Positions 31,151 to 40,102 of a DNA stretch of 52,186 nt are shown one piece after another. Numbering within the stretch: the first letter of the stretch is position 1; each line of letters begins with the position of its first letter. This stretch comes from a virus. Made by a program: the position numbers and the translations under genes. Location: the IMG/VR virus record IMGVR_UViG_3300032334_000367, positions 1 through 52,186 of that record; one strand, written 5' to 3'. Under the pieces are notes generated by a model. The model made no database searches. It worked only from the letters and a program-made list of their open reading frames with translations, and was not told where the DNA came from.

Positions 31151-32897
31151 AGAACTTACCAACAACTTCATCAAACGAAACACCCGTTCTTACAGCAACA
31201 AAGTTCAACTGGATATAGTTGATGCTTCTTGCTGGCTTAATGTAAATATCACCGACAAACTCATTGCGATCAATTAAGTCAGGAGTATTGTTTGTTGTGT
31301 CGCAAACTACGCGGAAATCATAGATTCCACGACGACCCTGTACAGTTCTTAGGAATGGCTCAACCAAACTTACAAACTGAGCTCTTGTAAACTCATCATT
31401 GAACTCGAAGAGGCTTGCCTTAGCAGCACGAGAAATTGCCTTCTCAAGAACAATAAACAAGCGACGTACATTAATACGATCGAAAGCAGAAGTTCTTGAT
31501 AGCAAGGTCTTGTCACCGAATAGTACAGTACCTTCGCCTGGGAACGCAACAACTGGATTGATACCAGCCTTATATAGGGTGTCGCGATCTGTCTTGCTTG
31601 GGTTAAACTTCAACTTGACAACGTTCTTAATTACACCACGTTGATAACCTGCAGGAGAGAACCATGGATCTCTTTGGCTATCAGTGCGAGCGCATAGACC
31701 AGCAATGTCACCATTTAGAGGAACCCAACGATACTTGTCGTTGTACTTGTCGTACATGTACTTCCAGCCAGAGTCCATAATTGCATATGAAGAGCTAGCA
31801 TTCAGAGTTGTATTTCTATAGTTAGTGATATTGCTTAATGTATCAGCCTTATCTAACGGAGGTGATAGTAAAACAACGCAGTCTTTTCTTGATTCAGCAG
31901 TTGAAATTAGCGCGGTAGCAATATTAACGTCGCCAGTTCCCTGCATGATTAGAGAAACATCAACATATTCTGGATTAGAGAACTGAGCATAAGCATTTAC
32001 TACATTAGCTGATGAAACCGTTCCGTCAGCACCAGCAGTGAACGATACTGTAAAGTTATTGCTATTTGCACCAACAGAAGCTCCGCCAAATACTGTATTG
32101 TTAGCAGTAGCGCCCCAATTTACAGTATTTGTTGCAACTGCATCATTATTGGTTGGGTGATTCATCCAGTAAACATACTTCGAATTTTTCCACAGAACTT
32201 CTTTATAATAGTTGCTTGAACCATCATCTGTTCTAGCATCAGAAGCTTTCGATACAAATGGGAATTTTTCTAGAACAGTTCCTGGAGCTCCACTGATCAA
32301 ACCATCTTCATCAACAACGATAATGTGCATTTCGTCACCAGAACCGCCACGTGCAGCAACATATGGTGATGTGCTTGGGGCAGAAGGGAAGTTAGATGCA
32401 TATGCCCAAGGAACGTATGCAGCACCTGTTGCAGTATTGCCGACGAAAGCGTTAGGTGATGGGCAGATAGAAATCCTTAAAGAATTACCTAGAGAACCTG
32501 CATAGCGAGCAGCGAACGAAGTGTTGGCGCTTGCTGTTCCAGTATACTCATTAGTAAAATATGTTTCCTCATTTTTAACTAATGTTCCAGTTGCCTGTAA
32601 TGAATTATTTGCATTAGCAACAGCATTTAGTAGACCTGCTCCGGTTGAACGAACAACTAGGAGATCGCTTGAGTAAGAGAGAAAGCTGGTTGCCGTTAGA
32701 TATAGAGCAGCTGTGCTATCGTTTGGTGTGTAAAATCTTGAAGCTAATTGAGCTTCGCTTGAAACTGGGGTCAAAAATTCGACTGGTCCCCATCTAAATT
32801 CGCCAGCAATAGCGCCAGTTGATGTAGATACTGCGGGAATGCCAGCTGTTAAGTCAATTTCTGAGACGTTAATGCCTGGTGATACTTGAAATGCCAT
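31149..32897 (-). CDS. gp18: Tail sheath protein gp18
   Basis: gp18 forms the contractile sheath around the tail tube. The 582-residue product (T4: 659) has the family N-terminus SPGINVSEIDLT, followed by GAIAGEFRWGP, and the conserved C-terminal domain with RDTLYKAGINPVV, FGDKTL, INVRRLF and the final DEVVGKF region. It starts with ATG behind a perfect late promoter. Confidence 0.96.
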   Translation of the reverse strand: MAFQVSPGINVSEIDLTAGIPAVSTSTGAIAGEFRWGPVEFLTPVSSEAQLASRFYTPNDSTAALYLTATSFLSYSSDLLVVRSTGAGLLNAVANANNSLQATGTLVKNEETYFTNEYTGTASANTSFAARYAGSLGNSLRISICPSPNAFVGNTATGAAYVPWAYASNFPSAPSTSPYVAARGGSGDEMHIIVVDEDGLISGAPGTVLEKFPFVSKASDARTDDGSSNYYKEVLWKNSKYVYWMNHPTNNDAVATNTVNWGATANNTVFGGASVGANSNNFTVSFTAGADGTVSSANVVNAYAQFSNPEYVDVSLIMQGTGDVNIATALISTAESRKDCVVLLSPPLDKADTLSNITNYRNTTLNASSSYAIMDSGWKYMYDKYNDKYRWVPLNGDIAGLCARTDSQRDPWFSPAGYQRGVIKNVVKLKFNPSKTDRDTLYKAGINPVVAFPGEGTVLFGDKTLLSRTSAFDRINVRRLFIVLEKAISRAAKASLFEFNDEFTRAQFVSLVEPFLRTVQGRRGIYDFRVVCDTTNNTPDLIDRNEFVGDIYIKPARSINYIQLNFVAVRTGVSFDEVVGKF

Positions 32898-32936
32898 GGT
32901 TTTCTCCTAACTATAGGCGGAGGTAATATTCTTTTA

Positions 32937-32944
32937 TATTTATA
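32937..32944 (-). promoter_or_regulatory. T4-type late promoter TATAAATA for gene 18
   Basis: A perfect TATAAATA on the minus strand lies 40 bases upstream of the gene 18 start, in the 62-base gap after gene 17. Confidence 0.75.
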
Positions 32945-32959
32945 AAAAGCCCTGTTTCA

Positions 32960-34672
32960 TTAATTATACTTAAAAAAATCGTTGGCATAAGAGTTAAAGT
33001 CAGAGTTTGATTCTCCAATGTTTTCCCACATTAAGCCTCCATCTTTAAAGTATTTTTGACCGTTATCGGTCTCAAAGCCAGAACTCATTAAAGGGATTGG
33101 AGGTAATTCGTCCTCCATTTGTTGCATCTTCTCGTCATAAAGCTTCTTTCGGATGTCAAAGTTAGTCATATCTCTAAAATAAGGCTGAGTTGTCAACCAA
33201 GAGAATAGAACTAGACACATTGCTAAGTCGTCGTGAGATCCTTCCTCGGCTCCATAATACCCACTCGGGAGTAGAACAAAAGTAGAAAGTTCTTCAATAA
33301 TGTTAAAATCTGGGATTAAAAGTCTTTGATTCTCAATCAAATCTTTAAGGGTATTACATCCCTGACGTTTAACTTTTTTAGTCGTCTTAACGCCTAACTG
33401 TTTCGTCTTTCCGAACTGAGAAAGATTAAAACGACCATTCATTCTATACTTTACGTTTCCACTTTCTTCGCCGTGGAACATATTTTCGTATTCTAATTCA
33501 TTATGCACGACCATAGCGATTTGAGAACCAATATCGTTATTCTCAATTAGCAAATATGCATCGTGGTAGTATCTCGCAGCTTGTACGATGATATTTGGGA
33601 ACAAGAGCGGAGAAACCACATTACTTCTATATTTAGCCACAACTTTAAATGGTTGGGCAGTAACGTCAACTATCACAAATGCTGAATAGTCTAGACCGAC
33701 TCCTCGAGCAGTGTCGACAGTAGAGATATAAAAGTGGTTTGGCTCTGGCTCATCATATACGTCTAAGCCTTCCATAATAGAACGCAAAGGTCGACCAAAA
33801 ACTAGATTTCCTAAAGCACCAGCTGAAATGAGGGTTCCTGCTGAACCGAGGAACGTACATTCCATTTCTTGCAAGAATTTTTGTTCTCCAAGAACACGCT
33901 TTTGTTCTAATGCCCACTCTTCAGTTCTTCCCGGAACCTGACGCCAGTTAGCCTCAATTGTATGGAAACCGTTAACTTCTTCCTCGGCTTCTTTCCAGAT
34001 TCGGTAGAAGTGGTTCATACCATTAGGAGTAGATGAAATTAATACCTTAGAGGTTTTACCAGAAGAAATCGTGGGATAAACTGAGGTAAAGAATTCTTCT
34101 GCTACGTTGTTTGGAACGAACGCAAATTCGTCGAGATACAGGAAGTTAATTGAGTAACCACGAGCAGCAGATGATGCAGTAGAGTCAGCTAAAATGCGGC
34201 ACTTATTTTCTAGTTCGATGTCACCTTTGTTCCAACCACTAACACCTTGCTGTAACCATAGAGGTAAAGACTCATAAGCAAGTTTAATTCTATTAAGAAT
34301 TTCACGAGATGTCTTAGCCTTGTTAGCAAGAAGAGCAATGAGCTTATCTTCCTCAAAAAGAATGTACCAAACAATATATCCAACCACAGTGGTAGTTTTA
34401 CCGACCTGACGACCAGCCTTCATTACTACGAAACGATTATCTTGAATGTCTCTGATAGTTTGTTCTTGGAATGGATAGAGGTCGATCTTAACGAAACCGC
34501 GATCGAGTGTAACGATCTTGACATAGTTTTGAATAAAATATACGGGATCGTTTTTACACTTAACATATTCCTCTAATTGTTCCTCTGTAATAGAAACAGA
34601 AACCCCAACTTTTTTAAGTTTAGGATTGTTTAGGTAAATATCTTTCTTATTAGGTCTTTCGTTATTGAGCAT
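32960..34672 (-). CDS. gp17: Terminase large subunit gp17
   Basis: gp17 is the DNA packaging motor and headful nuclease. The 570-residue product (T4: 610) has Walker A AGRQVGKTT (86-94), Walker B FLYLDEFAF (D181/E182), and a C-terminal RNase H-like nuclease with STVDTARGVGLDYSAF and a later SHDDLAM acidic motif. Its start overlaps gene 16 by 11 bases. No intein is evident. Confidence 0.97.
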   Translation of the reverse strand: MLNNERPNKKDIYLNNPKLKKVGVSVSITEEQLEEYVKCKNDPVYFIQNYVKIVTLDRGFVKIDLYPFQEQTIRDIQDNRFVVMKAGRQVGKTTTVVGYIVWYILFEEDKLIALLANKAKTSREILNRIKLAYESLPLWLQQGVSGWNKGDIELENKCRILADSTASSAARGYSINFLYLDEFAFVPNNVAEEFFTSVYPTISSGKTSKVLISSTPNGMNHFYRIWKEAEEEVNGFHTIEANWRQVPGRTEEWALEQKRVLGEQKFLQEMECTFLGSAGTLISAGALGNLVFGRPLRSIMEGLDVYDEPEPNHFYISTVDTARGVGLDYSAFVIVDVTAQPFKVVAKYRSNVVSPLLFPNIIVQAARYYHDAYLLIENNDIGSQIAMVVHNELEYENMFHGEESGNVKYRMNGRFNLSQFGKTKQLGVKTTKKVKRQGCNTLKDLIENQRLLIPDFNIIEELSTFVLLPSGYYGAEEGSHDDLAMCLVLFSWLTTQPYFRDMTNFDIRKKLYDEKMQQMEDELPPIPLMSSGFETDNGQKYFKDGGLMWENIGESNSDFNSYANDFFKYN

Positions 34673-35102
34673 CGTACTTCTTCAGCGCCTTCAATAATTC
34701 AGCAGTAGAACCTATGAACACAGCTTTATCAACATTAACTTCTGTAACTGAAGTTGACTTACCAGTAGCAACTTCTATAGCTGCTTTTGTTTTTTGTAAA
34801 GCAACAAGCTTATCAGTTAGGTCTGCGATGTTCTTAATAAGATTTCCAGCAACTTCAAAAGCTCTTGGGTGTTGAGATTCTGTAGCGACATCTAATGCTT
34901 TATCGACAGCATCACTGCCTTTCTCTATAAGCCCATAAAGATTTTGCCTGACATATTCAAAATCTCTTTGAGCCTCAGGAGATACAATTGTTTCAGCAAT
35001 AGGAAAAGTGTTAGATTCTGAAACAGTTACTGTGGTTACAGGAATTGGCTCTACATCAAATACTTCAGCTAGTGGATCTTCATGGTATGTTTGGTGATTC
35101 AT
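34662..35102 (-). CDS. gp16: Terminase small subunit gp16
   Basis: gp16 recognises DNA ends and stimulates gp17. The 146-residue product (T4: 164) has an acidic, Thr/Val-rich N-terminal arm (about 1-40), a central coiled coil (about 45-110) with the ARHPRAFEVAGNLIK-like SQHPRAFEV segment, and a short C-terminal region. It overlaps gene 15 by 23 bases and gene 17 by 11. Confidence 0.9.
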   Translation of the reverse strand: MNHQTYHEDPLAEVFDVEPIPVTTVTVSESNTFPIAETIVSPEAQRDFEYVRQNLYGLIEKGSDAVDKALDVATESQHPRAFEVAGNLIKNIADLTDKLVALQKTKAAIEVATGKSTSVTEVNVDKAVFIGSTAELLKALKKYDAQ

Positions 35103-36087
35103 AAATTACTTCTGTATATCCAAAATCATCACTTGCGTTAGCCGTTGGAGGTTTCGGTGTAACGCTTATGTAAACAAGCTGTTGTGAAACAGGAAGAACG
35201 CTATTAATGTTACGTTTCGTATTACTTATCGTGCCAATAACATTACTGTTTGCAGTAAATTTACCAATAGTATTGGTGACCTTTAATATTTTGGTAGAAG
35301 TATTCCAAGCTAGAACGTCAGCTGTCACTGAAGAAGCTTGAGTCGTTTCGCCAACATAAACAGTTTCACCGAGTCTATAGGTTCCATTGCCTGAAGCAAG
35401 ATTCAATTCTATGACATCTGAAGAAGTCTTTGTATCTGAGTATACATTTGCAGTAGACTTTCTGATTAACTTGGCAGTATTTACTGGACCAAAGAAATAG
35501 GTTTTAACTTTAAATGTTAAAGTCCACACTATAACTCTAGTAGTTTCTTCTGCTCCTTCATAGGTTGTATCCTCAGAAACACTTTCTAAAATAATAGGAA
35601 TGTCTCTTTGAATATTCAACTCATCAACATAATTCATTGTTAACGTATAGTCAGGATTAAAGAAAGGTAGAATTTGTTCTACAATTTGAGTTCCATCTTC
35701 AACGTTACGAACATAGAGGTACAGCTCAAATTGTAAATCGTATGGAGTTCCAGCATATTGCTGATATTGAGTGCTATTTGAACCAGCAACAGAGTGGAAA
35801 CTGCTTGTAAAAGAAGATAGTTTTCTAGAAGGATCGTAACTTATTCCTACCATCTTAAAAGACATTCTAGGTAGAGTTATTTGGGTTGGATTATGTAAAT
35901 CTGGATTGCCCAAAAGTCTCGTTAAGAAATTTTCTTTAGCATCATATGAAAGCGGCACTGTAGTACGACTGACTTCCTCAAAGGAGTCTTTCGTGTACTT
36001 GAACAATTCAATATCTTTAAATATTGTGCCGAAAGAAATTACTGTCTTTCGTATTGTTCGATGATAGAAATGGTTCTTACTTAACAT
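35080..36087 (-). CDS. gp15: Tail sheath terminator gp15
   Basis: gp15 caps the sheath and joins the tail to the head. Residues 1-205 align with T4 gp15 (272): HFYHRTIRK, GTIFKDIELF, LPRMSFKMVGISYD and QIVEQILPFFNPDYTLTMN-type blocks, then WTLTFKVKTYFFGPV. The product is longer (335) because of a C-terminal extension with a small beta module (235-290) that resembles one in gp14. Confidence 0.93.
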   Translation of the reverse strand: MLSKNHFYHRTIRKTVISFGTIFKDIELFKYTKDSFEEVSRTTVPLSYDAKENFLTRLLGNPDLHNPTQITLPRMSFKMVGISYDPSRKLSSFTSSFHSVAGSNSTQYQQYAGTPYDLQFELYLYVRNVEDGTQIVEQILPFFNPDYTLTMNYVDELNIQRDIPIILESVSEDTTYEGAEETTRVIVWTLTFKVKTYFFGPVNTAKLIRKSTANVYSDTKTSSDVIELNLASGNGTYRLGETVYVGETTQASSVTADVLAWNTSTKILKVTNTIGKFTANSNVIGTISNTKRNINSVLPVSQQLVYISVTPKPPTANASDDFGYTEVIYESPNIP

Positions 36088-36110
36088 TGTTTAGCCTATA
36101 ACGTAGAAAA

Positions 36111-36851
36111 CTAAAACCCAAATACTGCTGCAATTAATTCCCATTTTGCAGCAGTAGAATTGTAAATAAAGCCTATGTAATCGCGTTTACTGCTGCCGCT
36201 AGACACAGATGGTAACGTAAGATCCGTTGAACCTATGAACACAGAATTCCAGGAGAATGTTTGCACATTGGTTGATTGTAATCTTATCATGAGTTTTTGG
36301 CCATTTGATAATGTGCCCGTCGGCGCATTTATTGTTAATGTTCCAGTAGCTTGTGTATTAGTGTGTGTCGCTAGTTCTGTTGTGTTGGCATTAATTGTAA
36401 TTGAGGTTCCATCTGCATAATCAACGACTTTTAATCCCCATGGAACACCTTGAGATCCTTGAACACCAAAAGCACCTTGAGCGCCAACAGCACCTTGTGC
36501 GCCTTGTGCGCCAGTAGCACCTTGTGAGCCAACAGCACCCTGAACACCAACAGCGCCTTGTGCGCCAGTAGCACCTTGTGAGCCAACAGCACCCTGAACA
36601 CCAACAGCGCCTTGTACGCCAGTAGCACCTTGAGCGCCAACAGCACCTTGAACACCTTGTGCGCCCTGAACACCCTGAACACCAACAGCGCCTTGGACAC
36701 CTTGACGACCTTGTGCTCCTTGAGCACCCTGCACGCCACGCATATCATATAATTCTGAGAAATTGCTATTGACCTTTACAAAAGCATCTCTTAATTTATC
36801 GCCCTTGCCGTCATTAGGAGTGACACCAAGATTAATTGTAAGTCTAGCCAT
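36111..36851 (-). CDS. Collagen-like structural protein between genes 14 and 15
   Basis: The 246-residue product has an N-terminal globular part (1-38), a collagen-type Gly-X-Gln/Ala repeat region (about 39-142, units such as GVQGAVGAQGATG) and a C-terminal beta-rich domain (about 145-246). Such repeats form trimeric rods in phage fibres. The N-terminal sequence (LGVTPNDGKGDKLRDAFVK) resembles anchor segments of phage fibre or neck proteins. It sits in the neck/tail cluster, so a neck whisker or short fibre is plausible. Repeat number may vary between relatives. Confidence 0.75.
   Translation of the reverse strand: MARLTINLGVTPNDGKGDKLRDAFVKVNSNFSELYDMRGVQGAQGAQGRQGVQGAVGVQGVQGAQGVQGAVGAQGATGVQGAVGVQGAVGSQGATGAQGAVGVQGAVGSQGATGAQGAQGAVGAQGAFGVQGSQGVPWGLKVVDYADGTSITINANTTELATHTNTQATGTLTINAPTGTLSNGQKLMIRLQSTNVQTFSWNSVFIGSTDLTLPSVSSGSSKRDYIGFIYNSTAAKWELIAAVFGF
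36420..36738 (-). repeat. Collagen-like Gly-X-Y coding repeats
   Basis: Short tandem units (multiples of 9 bases, higher-order units near 60 bases) encode GVQGAVGAQGATG-type triplets inside the gene at 36111-36851. Exact boundaries are approximate. Confidence 0.75.
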
Positions 36852-36853
36852 TT

Positions 36854-37795
36854 TTAAATCTCATCTACTGATATTGGGGTGGAATCGACACTATACTGAA
36901 TCATGTCAGCAGAATTATCTGCTACAACAGTCGGTTCACCAAACGGATTAGTTTCTGAGAAATCTAGTATTCCATCAGTAACGCCCAATTCTCTATTATT
37001 ATCAAGGAAATTATTTGTATTGTTGAGTAGATCTACTCTATTCAATGAATAATCAGTACCGGAATAAATTCCAACAATTCTAGTATTCGCTAAAAATACA
37101 CCCTTGATATCTTTAAGTTCTAATGTCAATGCAGGTCTATCCCATGTAACAACAGAAGCAGTAGCAGTAGCGACATTTGCATTTGCTCCCTGATAGACAG
37201 TTTCATTTAAAATATATGTCGCATTAGCATAAGTTGAATTATTATTTAAAATAAAGCTATATGTTGTAGCGACAGTATTAATTGCATCTTGAACTTCTGT
37301 AATACCAGAATCAAATCTTTCATTACTATATCGGAATCTTTCGCATATTAATTCAAAGCCATAGAAATTTTGGTTTCCGAAAGCATAGAAAAAGTGTTGT
37401 TGGTTTACAAATTTAATTTCAAACAAAGCTTGAAAATTGGGAAGCCAAACAAGATCACCTTCTCTTGGTCTACCATATGTGGAAGGAACTCTGCTCTTAA
37501 ATGACCTTGTGGTCATCATGAATCTCATTTGATGCTGAATTTCTAAACCAAATTTACTAAACAATTCATTACCTTCAAAACTGTCTACGTTTTTAACATA
37601 AACTTCTACAGGATAAGATTGGCTAAATTTCTTTGTTGGATCATCACCAAAAATTAAGTCGATTGAAGACTCAGAAGATCTCGGTAGATAATAACAATCT
37701 ATCCCCCACTGTTTAATTGTCTCATTGATGAGATCTTCGTAAAGGCGTTGTTCACCCTTAGCACCATAATTGTTAAAATACACTGATACTGGCAT
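36854..37795 (-). CDS. gp14: Neck protein gp14
   Basis: gp14 forms the lower neck ring that completes the head. The 313-residue product (T4: 256) matches T4 in GIDCYYLPR, SIDLIFGDDPTKKF, FEGNELFSKFGL and the EGDLVWLPN..LFEI block. A beta module at 193-250 is additional and resembles one in gp15. The C-terminus ends with acidic, variable sequence. It lies 3 bases after gene 13's stop. Confidence 0.93.
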   Translation of the reverse strand: MPVSVYFNNYGAKGEQRLYEDLINETIKQWGIDCYYLPRSSESSIDLIFGDDPTKKFSQSYPVEVYVKNVDSFEGNELFSKFGLEIQHQMRFMMTTRSFKSRVPSTYGRPREGDLVWLPNFQALFEIKFVNQQHFFYAFGNQNFYGFELICERFRYSNERFDSGITEVQDAINTVATTYSFILNNNSTYANATYILNETVYQGANANVATATASVVTWDRPALTLELKDIKGVFLANTRIVGIYSGTDYSLNRVDLLNNTNNFLDNNRELGVTDGILDFSETNPFGEPTVVADNSADMIQYSVDSTPISVDEI

Positions 37796-37798
37796 GCG

Positions 37799-38557
37799 CT
37801 AGCCCACTTCAAACATCGGGGGTTCTTCGTACATATCTCTCAATTCTACCTCTAGATCTGCACATTCTTTGGTCGCCTCATCATAAATTTGCTGACCATT
37901 AAGAACAATACCACCAGGAAGTTGAACGCCAGCAAACTTCTTAAGATTGCTTCCCCACTGCTGCTTAATTAGTGCAGTCCCATATCGTTTTAGCCAAACA
38001 TCATTCCATAATTTTGTATTGCTCTCAGGAAGAACAACATAACACTCAGCAATAAAATATTGACCAGCAGTGAGCTTTCTTTTCCATGGAGAATCTAGGT
38101 ATAACTTACCCGCATGTTTATTGAAGCGAATTGGAACTTCGCCAATAAACAACATTTCCATTGTCCTTAGATGCTGATTCGCTAATGAGAAATAGACGTA
38201 ATCAGCAGAAGTGAAGTCATACAATTCATTTAATCTTAACTGATATGTTAAGTCAAACATATTGAAACTTAAGCTTCCTCCAGGACCAACTTGTGTTGCC
38301 GAGAGAGTAAAAATTTTATTGATTCCGATAACATCATCAGAAACTGAAATATAATTATTAGCAATATCACCATCTGTAACTAAGTGTTTTAGATAAGTTT
38401 TTTCCATGGAATCAAAGTTAAATGTTCGAAAGAGGTCTAACGCCTCATCAATACGATCTTCTACCTGATCGTCGTCGAGATTCATTTCTACTACAGGGAA
38501 CCCGAGCTTTCTCAAGCAGTAATCTTTAAAGGTAGAACGGCTATTAGGTATTGCCAT
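37799..38557 (-). CDS. gp13: Neck protein gp13
   Basis: gp13 forms the upper neck connector, binding the portal. The 252-residue product (T4: 309) has the N-terminal FKDYCLRKLGFPVVEMN, DRIDEALDLFRTFNFD and KYGTALIKQQWG-type (RYGTALIKQQWGSNL) blocks. It is the first gene of the 13-14-collagen-15-16-17 late operon, with a CCTAAATA motif upstream. Confidence 0.93.
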   Translation of the reverse strand: MAIPNSRSTFKDYCLRKLGFPVVEMNLDDDQVEDRIDEALDLFRTFNFDSMEKTYLKHLVTDGDIANNYISVSDDVIGINKIFTLSATQVGPGGSLSFNMFDLTYQLRLNELYDFTSADYVYFSLANQHLRTMEMLFIGEVPIRFNKHAGKLYLDSPWKRKLTAGQYFIAECYVVLPESNTKLWNDVWLKRYGTALIKQQWGSNLKKFAGVQLPGGIVLNGQQIYDEATKECADLEVELRDMYEEPPMFEVG

Positions 38558-38585
38558 TTTTAATTCCTGAAATGGGTAATAATTG

Positions 38586-38593
38586 TATTTAGG
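38586..38593 (-). promoter_or_regulatory. Late-promoter-like motif CCTAAATA for gene 13
   Basis: CCTAAATA on the minus strand lies 29 bases before the gene 13 start, in the 113-base divergent region shared with the plus-strand sugar operon. The identical octamer occurs at 23619-23626. Confidence 0.5.
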
Positions 38594-38605
38594 TAATTAA
38601 ATATA

Positions 38606-38634
38606 TTGACTTTTTTGTAGGAATACGGTATCAT
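38606..38634 (+). promoter_or_regulatory. Consensus sigma70 promoter of the sugar operon, TTGACT-N17-TATCAT
   Basis: Plus-strand TTGACT (38606-38611) and TATCAT (38629-38634) are 17 bases apart. The cupin gene starts at 38671 with a GAGGG site. It is the only plus-strand promoter I can support, and it differs from the TTGC promoters. Confidence 0.8.
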
Positions 38635-38670
38635 ATATATAGATGAATTTATGCTATCGAGGGTTTTATA

Positions 38671-39033
38671 ATGTTATTGAAATCGGCAAATATTGTGGCT
38701 AAAGGTTGGGGACACGAGCAAATTTGGGTTAGCAATGACCTTTATTGCGGTAAAATTCTCCACTTCGAAGAAGGTAAGTCTTTCTCGATGCACTTCCACG
38801 CCAAAAAACATGAAACTTGGTATGTAATGTCTGGTGAATTTGAAGTCCAGTGGATCGATACCAACGACGCAAAGTGGCATGTTCAAAGCCTGTTTCCAGG
38901 AGATGTTTGGGAAAATGAACAGCTATTTCCCCATAAATTAATCTGCTTTAAGGCTGGTTCAATTATGGAAGTCTCAACCAAAGATACGGTTGAAGATAAT
39001 TACAGAGTTATGCCTGGAGATTCCCAAAAATGA
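38671..39033 (+). CDS. Cupin-fold protein (sugar isomerase-like)
   Basis: The 120-residue product is a single cupin domain. Cupin motif 1 is textbook: G35, H41, H43, E48 and G55 with the standard spacing, and motif 2 lies around GDVWENEQLFPH (about 86-97). It resembles the mannose-6-phosphate isomerase type II cupin. It begins a plus-strand operon with a HAD phosphatase and an epimerase, so a role in making or modifying a nucleotide sugar is likely. The exact reaction is not visible. Confidence 0.82.
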   Translation: MLLKSANIVAKGWGHEQIWVSNDLYCGKILHFEEGKSFSMHFHAKKHETWYVMSGEFEVQWIDTNDAKWHVQSLFPGDVWENEQLFPHKLICFKAGSIMEVSTKDTVEDNYRVMPGDSQK

Positions 39034-39326
39034 TTTACATGGTAGATATCGACGGCACTATCTGCAATAGTAGTGGTGGAATGTATAAGAGTGCTTCCGC
39101 ATACTCAGTTAGAATTGAGTATGTGAATAAGTTGTACGACGAGGGGCATACTATCATCTACTGGACTGCAAGAGGTGGGAATAGTGGCATAGATTGGAGC
39201 GAACTAACTAAACAACAATTAGATGCTTGGGGTTGCAAGTACCATGAGTTGCGAATGAAGAAGCCTGTATATGACGTTTGGGTAGATGATAAGGCAATCA
39301 GCGATAAGGCGTTTTTCCCAGTATGA
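39030..39326 (+). CDS. HAD-superfamily phosphatase, small
   Basis: The 98-residue product is a short HAD hydrolase: DIDGT at 6-10 supplies the nucleophile and acid/base Asp, TARGG (about 46-50) the second motif, and DVWVDDKA near residue 86-93 the acidic metal site. It has no cap domain. Relatives include capsule and LPS sugar phosphatases. It overlaps the cupin gene by 4 bases and the epimerase by 4, so all three are co-translated. Confidence 0.82.
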   Translation: MIYMVDIDGTICNSSGGMYKSASAYSVRIEYVNKLYDEGHTIIYWTARGGNSGIDWSELTKQQLDAWGCKYHELRMKKPVYDVWVDDKAISDKAFFPV

Positions 39327-40102
39327 ACATAGTAACTGGATATATGGGATTTATTGGGTCTCATATCTGTGATCGCATATCAGATATTTTTGCAGTAGAG
39401 CAAAATGATTGTTTTGAGTTCTTGCAAAATTTTAAAGATTGGTCAAAAGTAAAATTTATATACCATCTTGGTGCGATAAGCGACACCACTTGCACAGACA
39501 TTGCAAAGATATACAAGTATAACATAGACTTCTCATTACAACTTTTTGAGAAGGCTATTGAATATCAAATTCCAATTCGTTATGCTTCTTCAGCCTCTGT
39601 ATATGGAAATACTTATGGGTCTATTAATCCATTAAATCATTATGCTATGTCAAAAGCAAGCATCGACTTGTGGGTAGAAGACAATATGCATCGGTTTAAT
39701 CATATCCAAGGGTTGAGATTCTTCAATGTATATGGTAACGGTGAAGAACACAAAGGCAATCAGGCAAGCCCTGTATCTAAGTTTCGTAAAGAAGTAAAAG
39801 AACGCGGAACAATTTCCATATTTGAAGACTCTGAGTCGTACTATAGAGATTTTATTTGCGTGGAAGATCTTGTCGATATTATGGTAGACAATAAATTAGC
39901 TTCTGGAATCTATGATTTGGGAACAAGTAACCCAGTCTCATTTTGCGATGTTGCAAATTCTATTCAACAAAGATATGGTGGAACTATAAAGGTCATACCT
40001 TTTCCGAACCATTTAGTTGGTAAATACCAAAAGTCCACAAAAGCAAAACAAGTATTCCCACATACATTTAAGACTGTTTCTCAATGGCTTGATGAGAACT
40101 AA
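39323..40102 (+). CDS. NAD-dependent sugar epimerase (ADP-heptose epimerase-like)
   Basis: The 259-residue product is an extended SDR enzyme: GYMGFIG (6-12) binds the dinucleotide, and Y107-x3-K111 (YAMSK) is catalytic. The FFNVYGNGEEHKGNQAS block resembles HldD/RfaD, which converts ADP-D-glycero- to ADP-L-glycero-manno-heptose. It is shorter than bacterial HldD (about 310). With the cupin and phosphatase it suggests heptose-type sugar synthesis, but other NDP-sugar substrates remain possible. Its 3' end overlaps the convergent glycosyltransferase gene by 35 bases. Confidence 0.85.
   Translation: MNIVTGYMGFIGSHICDRISDIFAVEQNDCFEFLQNFKDWSKVKFIYHLGAISDTTCTDIAKIYKYNIDFSLQLFEKAIEYQIPIRYASSASVYGNTYGSINPLNHYAMSKASIDLWVEDNMHRFNHIQGLRFFNVYGNGEEHKGNQASPVSKFRKEVKERGTISIFEDSESYYRDFICVEDLVDIMVDNKLASGIYDLGTSNPVSFCDVANSIQQRYGGTIKVIPFPNHLVGKYQKSTKAKQVFPHTFKTVSQWLDEN

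Noticed and set aside
36431-36748. Hydrophobic repetitive minus-strand frame
   Set aside because: It is an alternative-frame reading of the collagen-like repeats.
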